Positions 9,471-18,624 are shown, numbered from the stretch's first letter. The stretch is DNA of 64,000 nt from DASQPR01 sp963836785 (GCA_963836785.1 CAWIKW010000001.1:744001-808000); one strand, 5' to 3'. A program made the numbers and translations. The notes: generated by a model from the letters alone, not told the origin.

Positions 9471-12400
9471 CGGATCATTCCGTCGGTGCGTTGACCGGCC
9501 CCGAGGTCGGCTTCATGCGCGTTGTCGACGGCCCGGCCCGGTCCGAGGAACACGCGTTCGAAAACGGTCCGGGCATGCCGCAACGTCCGCAGATACTCGT
9601 CGACGAACTCACCGGCCGCACGTCCCGAGTCGCCGCCCAACACCCGTACGAGCCCGGCGAGTTCGACACCCTGCCGCGGCACCTGATCGGTTGGCCGGCC
9701 GCGCACGATCATGAGGGCGTTGCGTACGCGGCTGGCCAGGCGCCAGGCGGCTTCGAGCGCGTCGGCGTCACGGTCGTCGATCAGGCCGGCCGTTCGGGCC
9801 GCGTCCAACGCGTCAAGCGTCCGTGGCGTACGCAGCCCGTCGACGTCGTACCCGTGCCGGAGCTGCAACAGCTGTACGGCCCACTCGACGTCGGTGAGCG
9901 CGCCGCGGCCGAGCTTCGCGTGCATCGCCGGGTCGGCCCCCCGGGGCAGCCGCTCGGTGTCGACGCGTGCCTTGATGCGCCGTATCTCCATCACCTGCTC
10001 GGCGGTGAGGCCGCCGGCCGGATACCGCACGCCGTCGGCCATCGCGAGGAACCGGGCGCCGAGGTCGGCGTCGCCGGCGACGTACCGCGCCCGCAGCAGC
10101 GCCTGCGCCTCCCACACCTTCGACCAGCGCGCGTAATACTGCTGGTAGGCGGCGAGGCTGCGGACCAGCGGCCCCTGCCGGCCCTCGGGTCGCAGGTCGG
10201 CGTCGATCGACAGGGATGGCTCGGGTGCGGGTGCGCTGAGCACGCGCCGGACCTGCTCGGCCACGGCGTGTGCGACGCCGCTGGCCGCGTCCTCGGCGAC
10301 GCCGGTCGGTGGCTCGTAGACAAACAGCACGTCGGCGTCGGATGCGTAGCTCAGTTCGCGACCGCCGAGCCGGCCGACGCCGATGATCGCGAAGCGGAGC
10401 CCAGGGGCCGCCGTCAGCGCACTCGACAGCGTCGCGGCGAGTGTGGCATCGGTGATGTCGGCCAGCGCCGAACCGACCTCGATCACGTTGGCGAGGCCGG
10501 GTAGCGGCGTGCCGGCCTCCGTACCCAGCAAATCGCCGCAGGCGACCCGGAAGAGTTCGCGCCGGCGCAGCGCACGCACGGCGTTGGCCGCGGCCATCGG
10601 GTCGGCGTGCCGCGCCGCCGCGGCCGTGAACCCGGCGCACAGCACGTCGGCCGACCGCGGCGCCAGCTCGCGATCGTCGGCCAGCAGCCGCAGTGCTTCC
10701 GGATCGCGGGTGAGAAGGTCGGTCACGTAACGGGACCGGCCGAGCAGCGCGGCGAGCCGCATCGCCACCGGACCCTCGTCGCGAAGCAGCCGCAAGTACC
10801 AGGGACTCGCGCCGAGTGCGTCGGAGACCTGGCGATAGGCCAGCAGGCCGCGGTCAGGTTCGGTCTCGTCGGCGAACTCGGACAGCAGCACCGGCAGCAG
10901 CGTGCGCTGGATCGCTGCCGTTCGGGACACACCACCGGTGAGTGCGCGGATGTGCCGCAGCGCACCGGCCGGGTCGGCGAAGCCCAACACCTCCAGCCGA
11001 CTGATCGCCGCGTCGGTGGTGAGCGTCAAATCCTGGCTCGGCACACGCGCGACCGCGTCGAGGAGCGGACGGTAGAGCAACTTCGCGTGCAGCCGCCGGA
11101 CTTCGGCGCTGTGCGCGACCCACGCGGCCCGAAACTCAGCAATCGCCGCGCGGTCGCCCCTCGCGCGATAGCCCAACGCGTGCGCGAGCCACCGCAACGA
11201 CGGTTCGTCGGCCGGGACGGTGTGCGTGCGCCGCAACCTTTGCAGCTGCAGTCGGTGCTCGACCATCCGCAGGAAACGATAGGCGGCCACCAACGCCGCG
11301 GCGTCGTCGCGGCCGACATAGCCGCCGGCGGACAATGCCGCAAGTCCGGCGATCGTGCCCGGCTGGCGCAGGGACTCGTCGGCCCGGCCGTGTACCAGCT
11401 GCAACAACTGCACGGCGAACTCGATGTCGCGCAGACCACCCGGTCCGCGCTTGATCTCGCGATCGAGCTCGTCCCGTGGCACGGCTTCGATGATGCGTCG
11501 GCGCATCGACCGGATGTCGGCGACCGCCTCCGGGCGCTCCGACGCGTGCCAGATGAGTTCGTCCAATCCGGCCAGCCACTCGCGGCCGAGCTCGATGTCG
11601 CCGGCCACCGGTCGCGCCTTGAGCAGGGCCTGAAACTCCCAGGTGCGCGCCCACTTCCGGTAATACGCCAGATGGCTCAACAGCGTCCGGACCAGCGGGC
11701 CGCGGTTGCCCTCCGGACGCAACGCGGCATCGACCGGCCACGCGACCTGGGCGCAGATCTGCATGAGCTTGATCGCGATTGGCGTCGTCTCGGCGAGGTC
11801 GTCGTCGGTCGCGCAGACGTAGATAACGTCGACATCGGACACGTAGTTGAGTTCGCCACCGCCGCATTTGCCCATCGCGATGACCGCGAGCTTGGTGGAA
11901 GCGGTGCCTCCGGCCAGCGTGAAGGCCGCCCGCAGAGTCGCCTCGGCCAGGTGGGTCAGCGAGGTCATCGTCGCTTCGACGTCCGCGGCCCCGGTCAGGT
12001 CGGCGGCGGCAATGCGCAACAACGCCCGCCGGTACGCGTTGCGCAGCGCGACGATCGTCGGGCCGGACGGGTCGGTGGCCGCGGCGGCGTCGAACTCGAG
12101 CGCGGCTCGATCCTCGGCGATCACGCCGGCGGCGAAGGCTTCGTCGGGGTTGGCGACGAGATGGTCGCCGAGCGCGGTCGAGGCGCCGATGACGGCGATC
12201 AACGACGTGCGCAGTTGGGCGTCGTGACGCAGCGCCGCCATCAGGCTGTGACCACTTTCTGGCGACGCTTTGTGGCCGGCCGGTTCGGTTGGGCGGTCCG
12301 CCCGCTTCGACTTGCGGTCGGCCGCCTCGACCAGCCGGCACAACGTACGCAGGGCGAGATCGGGATCGGCCGCGTGCGCGAGCGTTTCGAGGACATCGTC

Positions 12401-12553
12401 GGCGCCATCGCCGGTGCTGTGCTGCAAGGCCGGGTCCCACAGACCCAACTCGGCCAGCATCTCGGTGGCACGCGTCGGATCGGTGTACCCGTAGCGCAGC
12501 AAGCGGCCGGTGCCATGGGACGGTCGGCCGGCGGACTCGACGGTCGGGTTCAT
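9467..12553 (-). CDS. glnE: Bifunctional glutamine synthetase adenylyltransferase / adenylyl-removing enzyme
   Basis: GlnE attaches and removes AMP on the regulatory Tyr of glutamine synthetase I in response to nitrogen status. Both nucleotidyltransferase halves are present: the N-terminal adenylyl-removing half with GGGELNYVSDVDVIYV and the C-terminal adenylylating half with GGRELSYASDADVLFV, each followed by a helical domain. The length of about 1028 residues is close to the Mycobacterium protein. The reading frame is open further upstream to 12661, but the ATG at 12553 (MNPTVES) is preferred because it falls 13 bp after the stop of the amidotransferase gene instead of overlapping it. The adenylylatable GlnA1 is not in the window; the GlnA2-type enzyme at 21.5-22.8 kb lacks the target motif. 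Confidence 0.93.
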   Translation of the reverse strand: MNPTVESAGRPSHGTGRLLRYGYTDPTRATEMLAELGLWDPALQHSTGDGADDVLETLAHAADPDLALRTLCRLVEAADRKSKRADRPTEPAGHKASPESGHSLMAALRHDAQLRTSLIAVIGASTALGDHLVANPDEAFAAGVIAEDRAALEFDAAAATDPSGPTIVALRNAYRRALLRIAAADLTGAADVEATMTSLTHLAEATLRAAFTLAGGTASTKLAVIAMGKCGGGELNYVSDVDVIYVCATDDDLAETTPIAIKLMQICAQVAWPVDAALRPEGNRGPLVRTLLSHLAYYRKWARTWEFQALLKARPVAGDIELGREWLAGLDELIWHASERPEAVADIRSMRRRIIEAVPRDELDREIKRGPGGLRDIEFAVQLLQLVHGRADESLRQPGTIAGLAALSAGGYVGRDDAAALVAAYRFLRMVEHRLQLQRLRRTHTVPADEPSLRWLAHALGYRARGDRAAIAEFRAAWVAHSAEVRRLHAKLLYRPLLDAVARVPSQDLTLTTDAAISRLEVLGFADPAGALRHIRALTGGVSRTAAIQRTLLPVLLSEFADETEPDRGLLAYRQVSDALGASPWYLRLLRDEGPVAMRLAALLGRSRYVTDLLTRDPEALRLLADDRELAPRSADVLCAGFTAAAARHADPMAAANAVRALRRRELFRVACGDLLGTEAGTPLPGLANVIEVGSALADITDATLAATLSSALTAAPGLRFAIIGVGRLGGRELSYASDADVLFVYEPPTGVAEDAASGVAHAVAEQVRRVLSAPAPEPSLSIDADLRPEGRQGPLVRSLAAYQQYYARWSKVWEAQALLRARYVAGDADLGARFLAMADGVRYPAGGLTAEQVMEIRRIKARVDTERLPRGADPAMHAKLGRGALTDVEWAVQLLQLRHGYDVDGLRTPRTLDALDAARTAGLIDDRDADALEAAWRLASRVRNALMIVRGRPTDQVPRQGVELAGLVRVLGGDSGRAAGEFVDEYLRTLRHARTVFERVFLGPGRAVDNAHEADLGAGQRTDGMIR

Positions 12554-12566
12554 CGCGTCGGCACCG

Positions 12567-13337
12567 CTAGTGGCCAAGGAGCGGGAGTTGACGGGCCGGC
12601 AGCACCTCGAGTTCGCCCCGGGCGACCGCGGCGAACCGGAGCGCGAACGGCTGCCAGACATCCTGGATGTCGTCGAGCACGGCGGCGCACTCCTCGACGA
12701 GCGTGGCCGCGTCGGTGCCGAGATCGGCCAGGACCTTCGTGTTGGAAGCGGCCCAGTCGCCGATCATCTCGGCGTCGCACTCGATGTGGAACTGCAGACC
12801 CCAGGCCCGGTCACCCATCCGGAACGCCTGGTGCGGATATCGCGTCGAGGCGGCGAGCAGCGTCGCGCCGACCGGCAGCTCGGTGATCTCGTCGTGGTGC
12901 CATTGGAGTACGTCCGGCACAAAAGGTACGTATCGCCAGAGCGTGTCGTACTCGGCCGCGTCGCGGCGGGCAATGAGCTTCGCGCCGATCTCCGGCCCGG
13001 ACGCGCTGCGCTCCACCGTCCCGCCCATCGCTGTGGCGAGCAGTTGACCGCCGAGGCACACGCCGAGCGTCGGGACCTTGTTGCGGACCGCCTTGCGCAG
13101 CAGGCTCTCCAACGCCGGGAACCATGGCGCGCCCGGGTTGCCGTTCGGGTCGTCGTACGCGTGCTGATCGCCGCCGAGTACCACGAGCGCGGCGAATCCG
13201 TCCAGGTCGGCCGGCAGCGCCTCCCCGGCGTACGGCTTGGACACCTGCAACTCCAGGCCGGCGTCGGTCAGCCACTCCCCCAGCCGCCGGGCGTCGTCGG
13301 TCGGGTCGTTCTCGATCACCAGGGCGCGGTAGCTCAC
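12567..13337 (-). CDS. Class I glutamine amidotransferase-like protein
   Basis: A 256-residue stand-alone GATase1 domain, as in GMP-synthase-like proteins. Seen: the nucleophile elbow LGVCLGGQ with C94 and the catalytic pair H184/E186 in LQFHIE. Such proteins hydrolyse glutamine or gamma-glutamyl compounds and sit in the cytosol. It lies immediately upstream of glnE on the same strand with a 13-bp gap, so a role in glutamine metabolism or its control is plausible but inferred. It appears leaderless: TAACCT lies 6 nt before the GTG start. It is divergent from the LD-carboxypeptidase gene. Confidence 0.88.
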   Translation of the reverse strand: MSYRALVIENDPTDDARRLGEWLTDAGLELQVSKPYAGEALPADLDGFAALVVLGGDQHAYDDPNGNPGAPWFPALESLLRKAVRNKVPTLGVCLGGQLLATAMGGTVERSASGPEIGAKLIARRDAAEYDTLWRYVPFVPDVLQWHHDEITELPVGATLLAASTRYPHQAFRMGDRAWGLQFHIECDAEMIGDWAASNTKVLADLGTDAATLVEECAAVLDDIQDVWQPFALRFAAVARGELEVLPARQLPLLGH

Positions 13338-13343
13338 GTGTCG

Positions 13344-13349
13344 AGGTTA
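13344..13349 (-). promoter_or_regulatory. -10 box of a leaderless transcript (amidotransferase-glnE)
   Basis: On the minus strand TAACCT ends 6 nt before the GTG at 13337, the spacing expected when transcription begins at the start codon. There is no ribosome-binding site. Confidence 0.55.
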
Positions 13350-13463
13350 TCCGGCGGCCGATGCGGCGGCGGTGGCCGGCTGTCAGCCGGGCCGGACGGA
13401 GGCCGGCGCGAGGCCGCGACGCCGTTGATCATTGACGTGATGCTGGCGGTACCCAGCGCTGGC

Positions 13464-13469
13464 TAGACT
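13464..13469 (+). promoter_or_regulatory. -10 box of a leaderless transcript (LD-carboxypeptidase)
   Basis: TAGACT ends 6 nt before the GTG at 13476, with no Shine-Dalgarno between. Together with the minus-strand box at 13344 it makes a divergent pair of leaderless promoters. Confidence 0.55.
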
Positions 13470-13475
13470 CGCGCG

Positions 13476-14396
13476 GTGACCGTACGTCCACCTGTCCTCG
13501 CCGCCGGCGACATCGTCATGCTGGTGTCGCCATCCGGGCCGGTCAAGCCCGAACGGGTCGACGAAGGCGTCGCGCTCCTCGAAGGCTGGGGCCTCGTGGT
13601 CCGCCACGCACCGGGCACGCTGGACCGGCACGGCTATCTCGCCGGCCTCGACGACGCGCGGCTGTCCGGGCTCAACGGGGCGCTGCGTGATCCCAAGGTC
13701 CGCGCGGTGATCTGCACCCGCGGCGGCTACGGTGCCCAGCGCATCGTCGACTCGCTCGACTCGGCGGCATTGCGGGACGACCCGAAACTCCTGGTCGGCT
13801 TCTCCGACATCACCGCGCTGCAGCTGGCGGTGTGGCGCCACGCGAAGCTCGCCAGCATCTACGCGCCGATGGCCGCCTGGAGCGCGGAGCGCACCGGCGC
13901 GGCCTCCGCCGAGTCGCTGCGGGCTGCGATCATGACCACGGGTGACTGCGTCCTTGACGCCCGGCCGGACGAAGAGACTTCCGGGGTACGGGTGGACGGC
14001 CGACCGGTGACCGGCACGCTGATCGGCGGCAACTTGTGCATGATCGCGTCCACCATCGGCACGCCGGACATGCCGAGCCTGCGAGATGCGATCCTGCTGA
14101 TCGAGGATGTCGACGAGCCGCCGTACAAGGTCGACCGGATGCTCACGCAAATGCGCCGGTCCGGCGTGCTGGACGGCATTGTCGGAGTCGCCGTCGGCCA
14201 GTTCACCCGATGCAGCGACGGCTGGCAGACGACGATCGTCGACGTACTCCTCGACCGACTCGGTGATCTTGGCGTCCCGGTGCTCGGCGGCCTGCCCGTC
14301 GGCCACGGTCGCGATCAATTGTCCGTACCCGTGGGGGTGCCGGCGACGCTGGATGTCGGCGCGGGCACGCTCACCGCGACCGCCGCGGTCGCCTAG
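13476..14396 (+). CDS. Muramoyltetrapeptide LD-carboxypeptidase (peptidase S66)
   Basis: A 306-residue LdcA-type enzyme that removes the terminal D-Ala from cytosolic muropeptide tetrapeptides during peptidoglycan recycling. Seen: the strand CTRGGYGAQR, the nucleophile in VGFSDITAL (S110), and the remaining triad members E210 (LIEDVDEPPYK) and H277 (VGHGRDQ), which match the Ser-Glu-His triad known for Pseudomonas LdcA. The length is typical and there is no signal peptide. The GTG start is chosen because a TAGACT box lies 6 nt upstream. Confidence 0.93.
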   Translation: MTVRPPVLAAGDIVMLVSPSGPVKPERVDEGVALLEGWGLVVRHAPGTLDRHGYLAGLDDARLSGLNGALRDPKVRAVICTRGGYGAQRIVDSLDSAALRDDPKLLVGFSDITALQLAVWRHAKLASIYAPMAAWSAERTGAASAESLRAAIMTTGDCVLDARPDEETSGVRVDGRPVTGTLIGGNLCMIASTIGTPDMPSLRDAILLIEDVDEPPYKVDRMLTQMRRSGVLDGIVGVAVGQFTRCSDGWQTTIVDVLLDRLGDLGVPVLGGLPVGHGRDQLSVPVGVPATLDVGAGTLTATAAVA

Positions 14397-14460
14397 CCCT
14401 CGGGGCTGGCCTCTCGCGAGCCACGCTCGCGTTCGCCAGATCCGCTGGGCGGTGTGCCGG

Positions 14461-14466
14461 TATGTT
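14461..14466 (+). promoter_or_regulatory. -10 box of a leaderless transcript
   Basis: TATGTT lies 6 nt before the ATG at 14473, in the 76-bp gap after the LD-carboxypeptidase gene. No ribosome-binding site is present. Confidence 0.5.
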
Positions 14467-14472
14467 GCTGAT

Positions 14473-15018
14473 ATGGCCGGGTCTGTAGGCAATGCCGCCG
14501 GCTGCGCGGCCGTCCTGGCCGCGGTGGGTGCGCTTTCCTTCGGGCTGCCGGCGATCAATAGAGAGATCCCTGCACAACGGCTGGTCTCCGCGGCCAAGCC
14601 CTACGGAATCGGCCTCGGGGCCTCGGTCACGCCGCCCTCGCACACGGTCGTCGACTCCCGCGGCACACAACCGTCCACGAATCTCGTGCTCTTCGTCCGG
14701 GACGGCGTCGAGTACCGGCTGCAGGCGGTTCCGTACGCCGGGACGGTCGCCGCACTGACCGAGACGCTCCGCGCCGACGTCGCCCACACGCGTGGCGCTC
14801 AAGCCGTCGGACCAGCCATCCCGGTGTCGACCGCGCACGGCGTACCCGGCATGGCGGCGCGTTTCGAGGAGTCGGACGGCGCCGGAATCGTCGGCGCGTT
14901 CGTCGATCGCGGCGTCGCCGTCGACGTGCTCATCAGCGGCACCGATCAGGGCATCATCACCAACGCCGACGAGATCCTCGACAGCGTCGGCACGTTGCAG
15001 TTCGAGGGCCGGCAGTGA
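14473..15018 (+). CDS. Hypothetical membrane-anchored or secreted protein
   Basis: A 181-residue protein of no family I recognise. Residues about 5-28 form one hydrophobic segment that may be a signal anchor; there is no lipobox Cys. The rest is a soluble domain with alternating strands (VEYRLQAVPY, VAVDVLIS), suggesting a compact extracytoplasmic alpha/beta domain. The short upstream open frame is ignored and the ATG at 14473 chosen because TATGTT lies 6 nt before it. It is followed by a large perfect inverted repeat that separates it from the PrsW-type gene. Confidence 0.7.
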   Translation: MAGSVGNAAGCAAVLAAVGALSFGLPAINREIPAQRLVSAAKPYGIGLGASVTPPSHTVVDSRGTQPSTNLVLFVRDGVEYRLQAVPYAGTVAALTETLRADVAHTRGAQAVGPAIPVSTAHGVPGMAARFEESDGAGIVGAFVDRGVAVDVLISGTDQGIITNADEILDSVGTLQFEGRQ

Positions 15019-15072
15019 TGGCCGGCGGGTCCGCGGTCGGGCACCGCCCCGTCCACCCCAACCACCCCAACC

Positions 15073-15138
15073 CAGTTGATGTTGGGCATGTGCACGCATC
15101 AGGTGCCACCGATACGTGCACATGCCCAACATCAACTG
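15073..15138. repeat. Perfect 24-bp inverted repeat with 18-nt loop
   Basis: The arms at 15073-15096 and 15115-15138 are exact reverse complements (left arm begins CAGTTGATGTTGGGCATG, right arm ends the same in reverse). The loop is 18 nt. It lies between two genes read in the same direction. It may be a strong terminator for the upstream gene or a non-autonomous mobile palindrome. The arms are lower in G+C than the surrounding DNA. Confidence 0.9.
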
Positions 15139-15193
15139 AGTACACGGGCCTGTTGCGGCTCGCCGGTCCGCCGCGGCGCGGAGGCAGCCGCTG

Positions 15194-16639
15194 ATGGCCG
15201 CGGCCACGATCGCGCTGCCGACCCGGACGCCGCCGCCAGCGCCGATTCGCCGCGCCTGGCGCGAGCCAGCCTGGTGGCTGTTCGCTGTGTTGATCACATT
15301 CGGTCTGGTCGAGTTGTTCGTGATCTTCGGCCCGGGCGCGGTCCGCCATCCCGCTCCGCTGCTGTTCGCCACAGTGCTCTTCGGTTTGCACGGCGCGTTC
15401 CTGATCTGGATTCTGCGACGGCTGGATTACCTGGAGCCGGAGCCGATCGCATTGCTCGCCACCGCCCTGGCCTGGGGCGGCATCGTCGCGACGGCCAATG
15501 CCGTCCGGGCCAACATCGCCGCGGACTCGATCCTCACGAAGCTCTATCCGTTGACGTTCGTGCAGCGGTGGGGCCCGGCGATCGAAGGCCCGACAAACGA
15601 GGAAATCCTCAAGTCGCTCGGCATCGTCGCCCTGATCCTGCTGGCTCGCCGGCAGTTGAACAGCGTGATGGACGGCGTCATCTTCGGCGCGTTCGTTGGC
15701 ATCGGCTTTCAGGAAGTCGAAAACATCGTCTACAGCCTGAACGCGGTCGCCGGCGCCGACACGAACGCGCTGGGGCCGGTCTGGCAGGTGTTCGTGCTGC
15801 GCGGTCTCCTCAGTGGATTGTGGAGCCACGCCGTCTACAGCGCGATCGTCGGCGCCGGGATCGCGTACGCCGTGCTGCGGCGGGACCGTCCGATCGCGGT
15901 CCGGGTCGCGGCCGCGGCGCTCGGATTCCTCGGCGGGTGGTCGGCGCACTTCCTGTGGAACTCGCCGCTGTTCACCGATGTGCTGAGCGGCGCCGGCGGC
16001 GGGCTCGGCACGGTGGTGTCGATGCTCATCAAGGGCGGCTTGATTCTGACGGCGTTGCTGGTCATCATCCATTTCGCGCGCCGATCGGAGTATCGCGGCC
16101 TCGCCAGCCATCTGTACCGCCTCGACGACGTACACATCGCGCCGGTCGGCGACATTCGCGCCCTCCGTACGGCGCGCAGCCGGCAGGTGGCGCGGTGGAA
16201 CGCATACGTAGCCGGCGGCTTCGCGGGGACCCGCGCTACCCGTCGCTTGCAACGCTCCCAGGCCGACCTGGGCGGGCATCTCGTCCGCGTCGACGAGTCC
16301 CCGGGTACGGCGTCGGTCGAGTACCCGGGCATCGCCCGCGCTCTTGCGCAGATCTCGGCCGCCCGAGCCCGACTCGTTCCGATCGGCATCTCGGAGTCGG
16401 ACACCACTCGCGCGCACCGAACGTGGGCCGGCTGGCTCGCCATGCTGGGCGGTGTCGCGACGATCTTCACTCCGTACGCCCTCGTCGTGCCCATCGTGCT
16501 TGCCGTGTGGCGCGTACGCGCCGCCCGTCGGGCTCACCAATACGCCGATCCGCGACTGCTGACCGGCCTACTGATCGGCGTCGCGCTGCTCGTCGTCTGG
16601 CTCGCGTTCCACGCCGTCGGCGCCGTGCAGATTGATTAG
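15194..16639 (+). CDS. PrsW-family intramembrane metalloprotease
   Basis: A 481-residue protein with about eight membrane helices in its first 300 residues and a cytosolic tail containing one or two further helices. The PrsW family motifs are visible: EGPTNEEILK (paired Glu near 135), GFQEVENIVY, and a helix with LWSHAVYSAIVG carrying His. In Bacillus, PrsW cuts an anti-sigma factor; no anti-sigma gene is adjacent, so the substrate is unknown. The ATG follows a weak GGAGGC site. The stop codon lies 10 bp before the start of the next gene, so the two are probably co-transcribed. Confidence 0.88.
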   Translation: MAAATIALPTRTPPPAPIRRAWREPAWWLFAVLITFGLVELFVIFGPGAVRHPAPLLFATVLFGLHGAFLIWILRRLDYLEPEPIALLATALAWGGIVATANAVRANIAADSILTKLYPLTFVQRWGPAIEGPTNEEILKSLGIVALILLARRQLNSVMDGVIFGAFVGIGFQEVENIVYSLNAVAGADTNALGPVWQVFVLRGLLSGLWSHAVYSAIVGAGIAYAVLRRDRPIAVRVAAAALGFLGGWSAHFLWNSPLFTDVLSGAGGGLGTVVSMLIKGGLILTALLVIIHFARRSEYRGLASHLYRLDDVHIAPVGDIRALRTARSRQVARWNAYVAGGFAGTRATRRLQRSQADLGGHLVRVDESPGTASVEYPGIARALAQISAARARLVPIGISESDTTRAHRTWAGWLAMLGGVATIFTPYALVVPIVLAVWRVRAARRAHQYADPRLLTGLLIGVALLVVWLAFHAVGAVQID

Positions 16640-16649
16640 GGAGGCTCTC

Positions 16650-17453
16650 GTGTTTCGTCATTGGCTCATCACCGGCGTCGCCGCGACTCTCGTCGGCGCC
16701 GTACCCGCGTCTGTGGCATTTGCCGCACCGGGCGGCACGGACGCCGCACTGGCGCAGGTCGCCGCTCAGCCGGCCGTGCCCGTCGCCGCGCCGAGCGGCG
16801 ATCCGGCCGCGGTGGCGGCGCTGACCCAAAGCGTCGCCGCGCTCGAAACGCTCAGTCACAAGATCCAAATGAAGACCTCCCGGTCGACGATTCAGGCGGC
16901 GGTCGATCCGCCCGGCGGCACCGGCATGTTGACCGATCAGGAGGGCTCCAGCCAATTCGCCGAGACCGTCCTGCACGGCCAGGTTTGGCTGAAGCTCGAC
17001 ATCGATCCCAATACCAACAAGCAACTCGGCATCACGCCCAACACGTGGATGTCACTCGACCCCAACAAGTTGCCGAAGAACAATGCATTGCCGATCCCGC
17101 CTGATGCGTCCGATCCGCTTGACATGCCAGGGATTCTGACCGGCGTCAACTCGGTGCAGCAGGATTCGGCGAACCAGTTGAGCGGCACGATCGACCTGAC
17201 GAAGATCTCTGGCCGCAATAAGCCGGACCCGAACGAGGTCCGCCAGGCCGGCCCCGCGGCGAAGAAGGTCCCATTCACCATGACGCTGGACGGTCAACAC
17301 CGGATCAGCGAATTCAACGCCGACGCCAGCGGGTTCGATCCGGGCCTGTCCGCCGACATCAAATACAGCAGTTGGGGCGCCGATCCGAACGTCAAGGCGC
17401 CGTCATCGTCGGTGCCCGCGCCAGACGCGCTCTACACCGTGCTGGCAAACTAA
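16650..17453 (+). CDS. Secreted protein, possibly LppX/LprG-like fold
   Basis: A 267-residue exported protein. It has a signal peptide (hydrophobic core about residues 6-28, likely cleavage after AFA) and no lipobox Cys. The mature part starts with an Ala/Pro-rich linker and continues with a domain whose strands (ETVLHGQVWLKLD, KKVPFTMTLDGQHRISEFN) resemble the half-barrel of LppX/LprG-type lipid carriers; that resemblance is only suggestive. The GTG at 16650 is selected because AGGGAGG lies at 16638-16644; an in-frame TTG at 16632 would overlap PrsW. It probably forms an operon with the PrsW-type protease. Confidence 0.75.
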   Translation: MFRHWLITGVAATLVGAVPASVAFAAPGGTDAALAQVAAQPAVPVAAPSGDPAAVAALTQSVAALETLSHKIQMKTSRSTIQAAVDPPGGTGMLTDQEGSSQFAETVLHGQVWLKLDIDPNTNKQLGITPNTWMSLDPNKLPKNNALPIPPDASDPLDMPGILTGVNSVQQDSANQLSGTIDLTKISGRNKPDPNEVRQAGPAAKKVPFTMTLDGQHRISEFNADASGFDPGLSADIKYSSWGADPNVKAPSSSVPAPDALYTVLAN

Positions 17454-17482
17454 ACGCCGGTACGGCGGCTCGGCCGGTTCGT

Positions 17483-17550
17483 CGGTCGTTGCCTTCGCTG
17501 TTGACTTCGCGGCTGGGGCGGTCGTTGCCTGCGCTGCTGTCTTCGCTCGC
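17483..17550. repeat. Direct repeat, 36-bp period, two imperfect copies
   Basis: CGGTCGTTGCCTTCGCTG recurs 36 bp later with a few changes, in the noncoding gap between the secreted-protein gene and the type VII-like locus. No function is apparent. Confidence 0.5.
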
Positions 17551-17619
17551 TCTCTTCGCCGTTGCGGCGGTCCTTGTGGATAACCGTCGCTGAGGGTGTC
17601 CGGGTCGGCGGATATTCGC

Positions 17620-17625
17620 TACGGT
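17620..17625 (+). promoter_or_regulatory. -10 box of a leaderless transcript (type VII-like locus)
   Basis: TACGGT ends 7 nt before the ATG at 17633, and no ribosome site is present. It would drive the whole GTGA-coupled gene group downstream. Confidence 0.5.
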
Positions 17626-17632
17626 CTTTGCC

Positions 17633-18046
17633 ATGAAACGCGGGAGTGGCACGACCGGGGCACCGGGCATTTCGGTGCACGTCGATGCGCTCGAAGCGTT
17701 TGCCCAGGCTGTCGACGCCGTGATGAGCGACCACGTGCACGGCATCTCGACCGTGGCGACGGTGCTCGGATCGGGCGTGCCCTTCGGGCTCTACAGCCCG
17801 AGTGGCGACGTCCAGGCCGCCAAGACCGCGTACGGCGACGCCGCAACCGGCATGACCGACCAGCTGCATCAATTCGTGATCGGGCTGACGATCCTGGCCG
17901 ATGCCGCTCGGCAAATCTCGACGCGTTACCGGACTGTCGACGCACTACGTGCAGCCTCAGTCGAGGACATCGAGATGACGATTGGCACGATCGTCGGCCG
18001 CGACACGCCGTTGCCCCAGGCGCCCGGACAGGCGCATTACTCGTGA
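17633..18046 (+). CDS. Type VII secretion-associated protein (EspC/WXG100-like)
   Basis: A 137-residue, almost entirely helical protein. Two long helices (about 14-45 and 57-98) are joined by a turn with FGLYSPSGD, and the second helix ends in YRTVD (99-103), which fits the YxxxD export motif of type VII substrates. This is the shape of EspC/WXG100 proteins, which are exported as helical-hairpin dimers. The next gene overlaps by GTGA and encodes another helical protein, a likely partner. A degenerate mycosin gene lies 1.3 kb downstream, supporting a type VII link. Family assignment is by architecture, not by a strong signature. Confidence 0.65.
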   Translation: MKRGSGTTGAPGISVHVDALEAFAQAVDAVMSDHVHGISTVATVLGSGVPFGLYSPSGDVQAAKTAYGDAATGMTDQLHQFVIGLTILADAARQISTRYRTVDALRAASVEDIEMTIGTIVGRDTPLPQAPGQAHYS

Positions 18047-18624
18047 GCGCAGCCGACTGGAAGCCGTACGACGTGCCCGGGTTGGCCGGATTGTTGGCCG
18101 AGCAGCCGACGGATTCGGGCTCACACGCGATGGCGTGGCAGCAGGCGTACGAGACGTTGACCGACCAGCGGCAGCGGATCGAGGCCGCCCGCGCGGCGTT
18201 GACCGAGGCGTGGCCCGCGACGCCCGGCAGTGCCGCGGGTTCGTTCTTCGATCAAGTCGACGCGCTGACTCAGGCGATGAGCGCCACGGCCGAAAGCGCC
18301 GTCGACGCACACGGCGCGCTGACCGGCATCGTCACGGCCGTCGACGGCGCAACCACCAAAGTGGACACGCTGCACCAGTCGTGGCGGCAGAATCAGGCAA
18401 CAATCGGTGGCGTGGTGCCGACCGACGATTGGACGCAGCCGCTCAACGACCAGGCGCATACGGTTATGGGCCAGGCCGACGCTGCCATCGCCGACCACGC
18501 GACCCAGCTCGCCCCACCCGTCCCATACTCGCCCAGTCATCGCGATTCAGAATACACGCCGATCGAATCCGCCGATCAGGCGGACTTCGCCGCCGGCGCC
18601 AAGCCACACGGCGACGTCTCGTGA
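18043..18624 (+). CDS. Helical partner protein, WXG100/PPE-like
   Basis: A 193-residue helical protein read from a GTG that overlaps the previous stop as GTGA. The segment EAWPATPGSAAGSFF (about 57-71) sits between two amphipathic helices in the position of the WxG turn of WXG100 proteins, and a second Trp-containing helix end (HQSWRQNQ) follows. The C-terminal 50 residues are Pro/Ala/Asp-rich and probably disordered, as in larger type VII substrates. It likely pairs with the 137-residue protein. Function is inferred from shape and context. Confidence 0.6.
   Translation: MSAADWKPYDVPGLAGLLAEQPTDSGSHAMAWQQAYETLTDQRQRIEAARAALTEAWPATPGSAAGSFFDQVDALTQAMSATAESAVDAHGALTGIVTAVDGATTKVDTLHQSWRQNQATIGGVVPTDDWTQPLNDQAHTVMGQADAAIADHATQLAPPVPYSPSHRDSEYTPIESADQADFAAGAKPHGDVS

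Noticed and set aside
10607..12886. Long plus-strand open frame opposite glnE
   Set aside because: GlnE motifs on the minus strand are unambiguous; the plus frame is a codon-position shadow.
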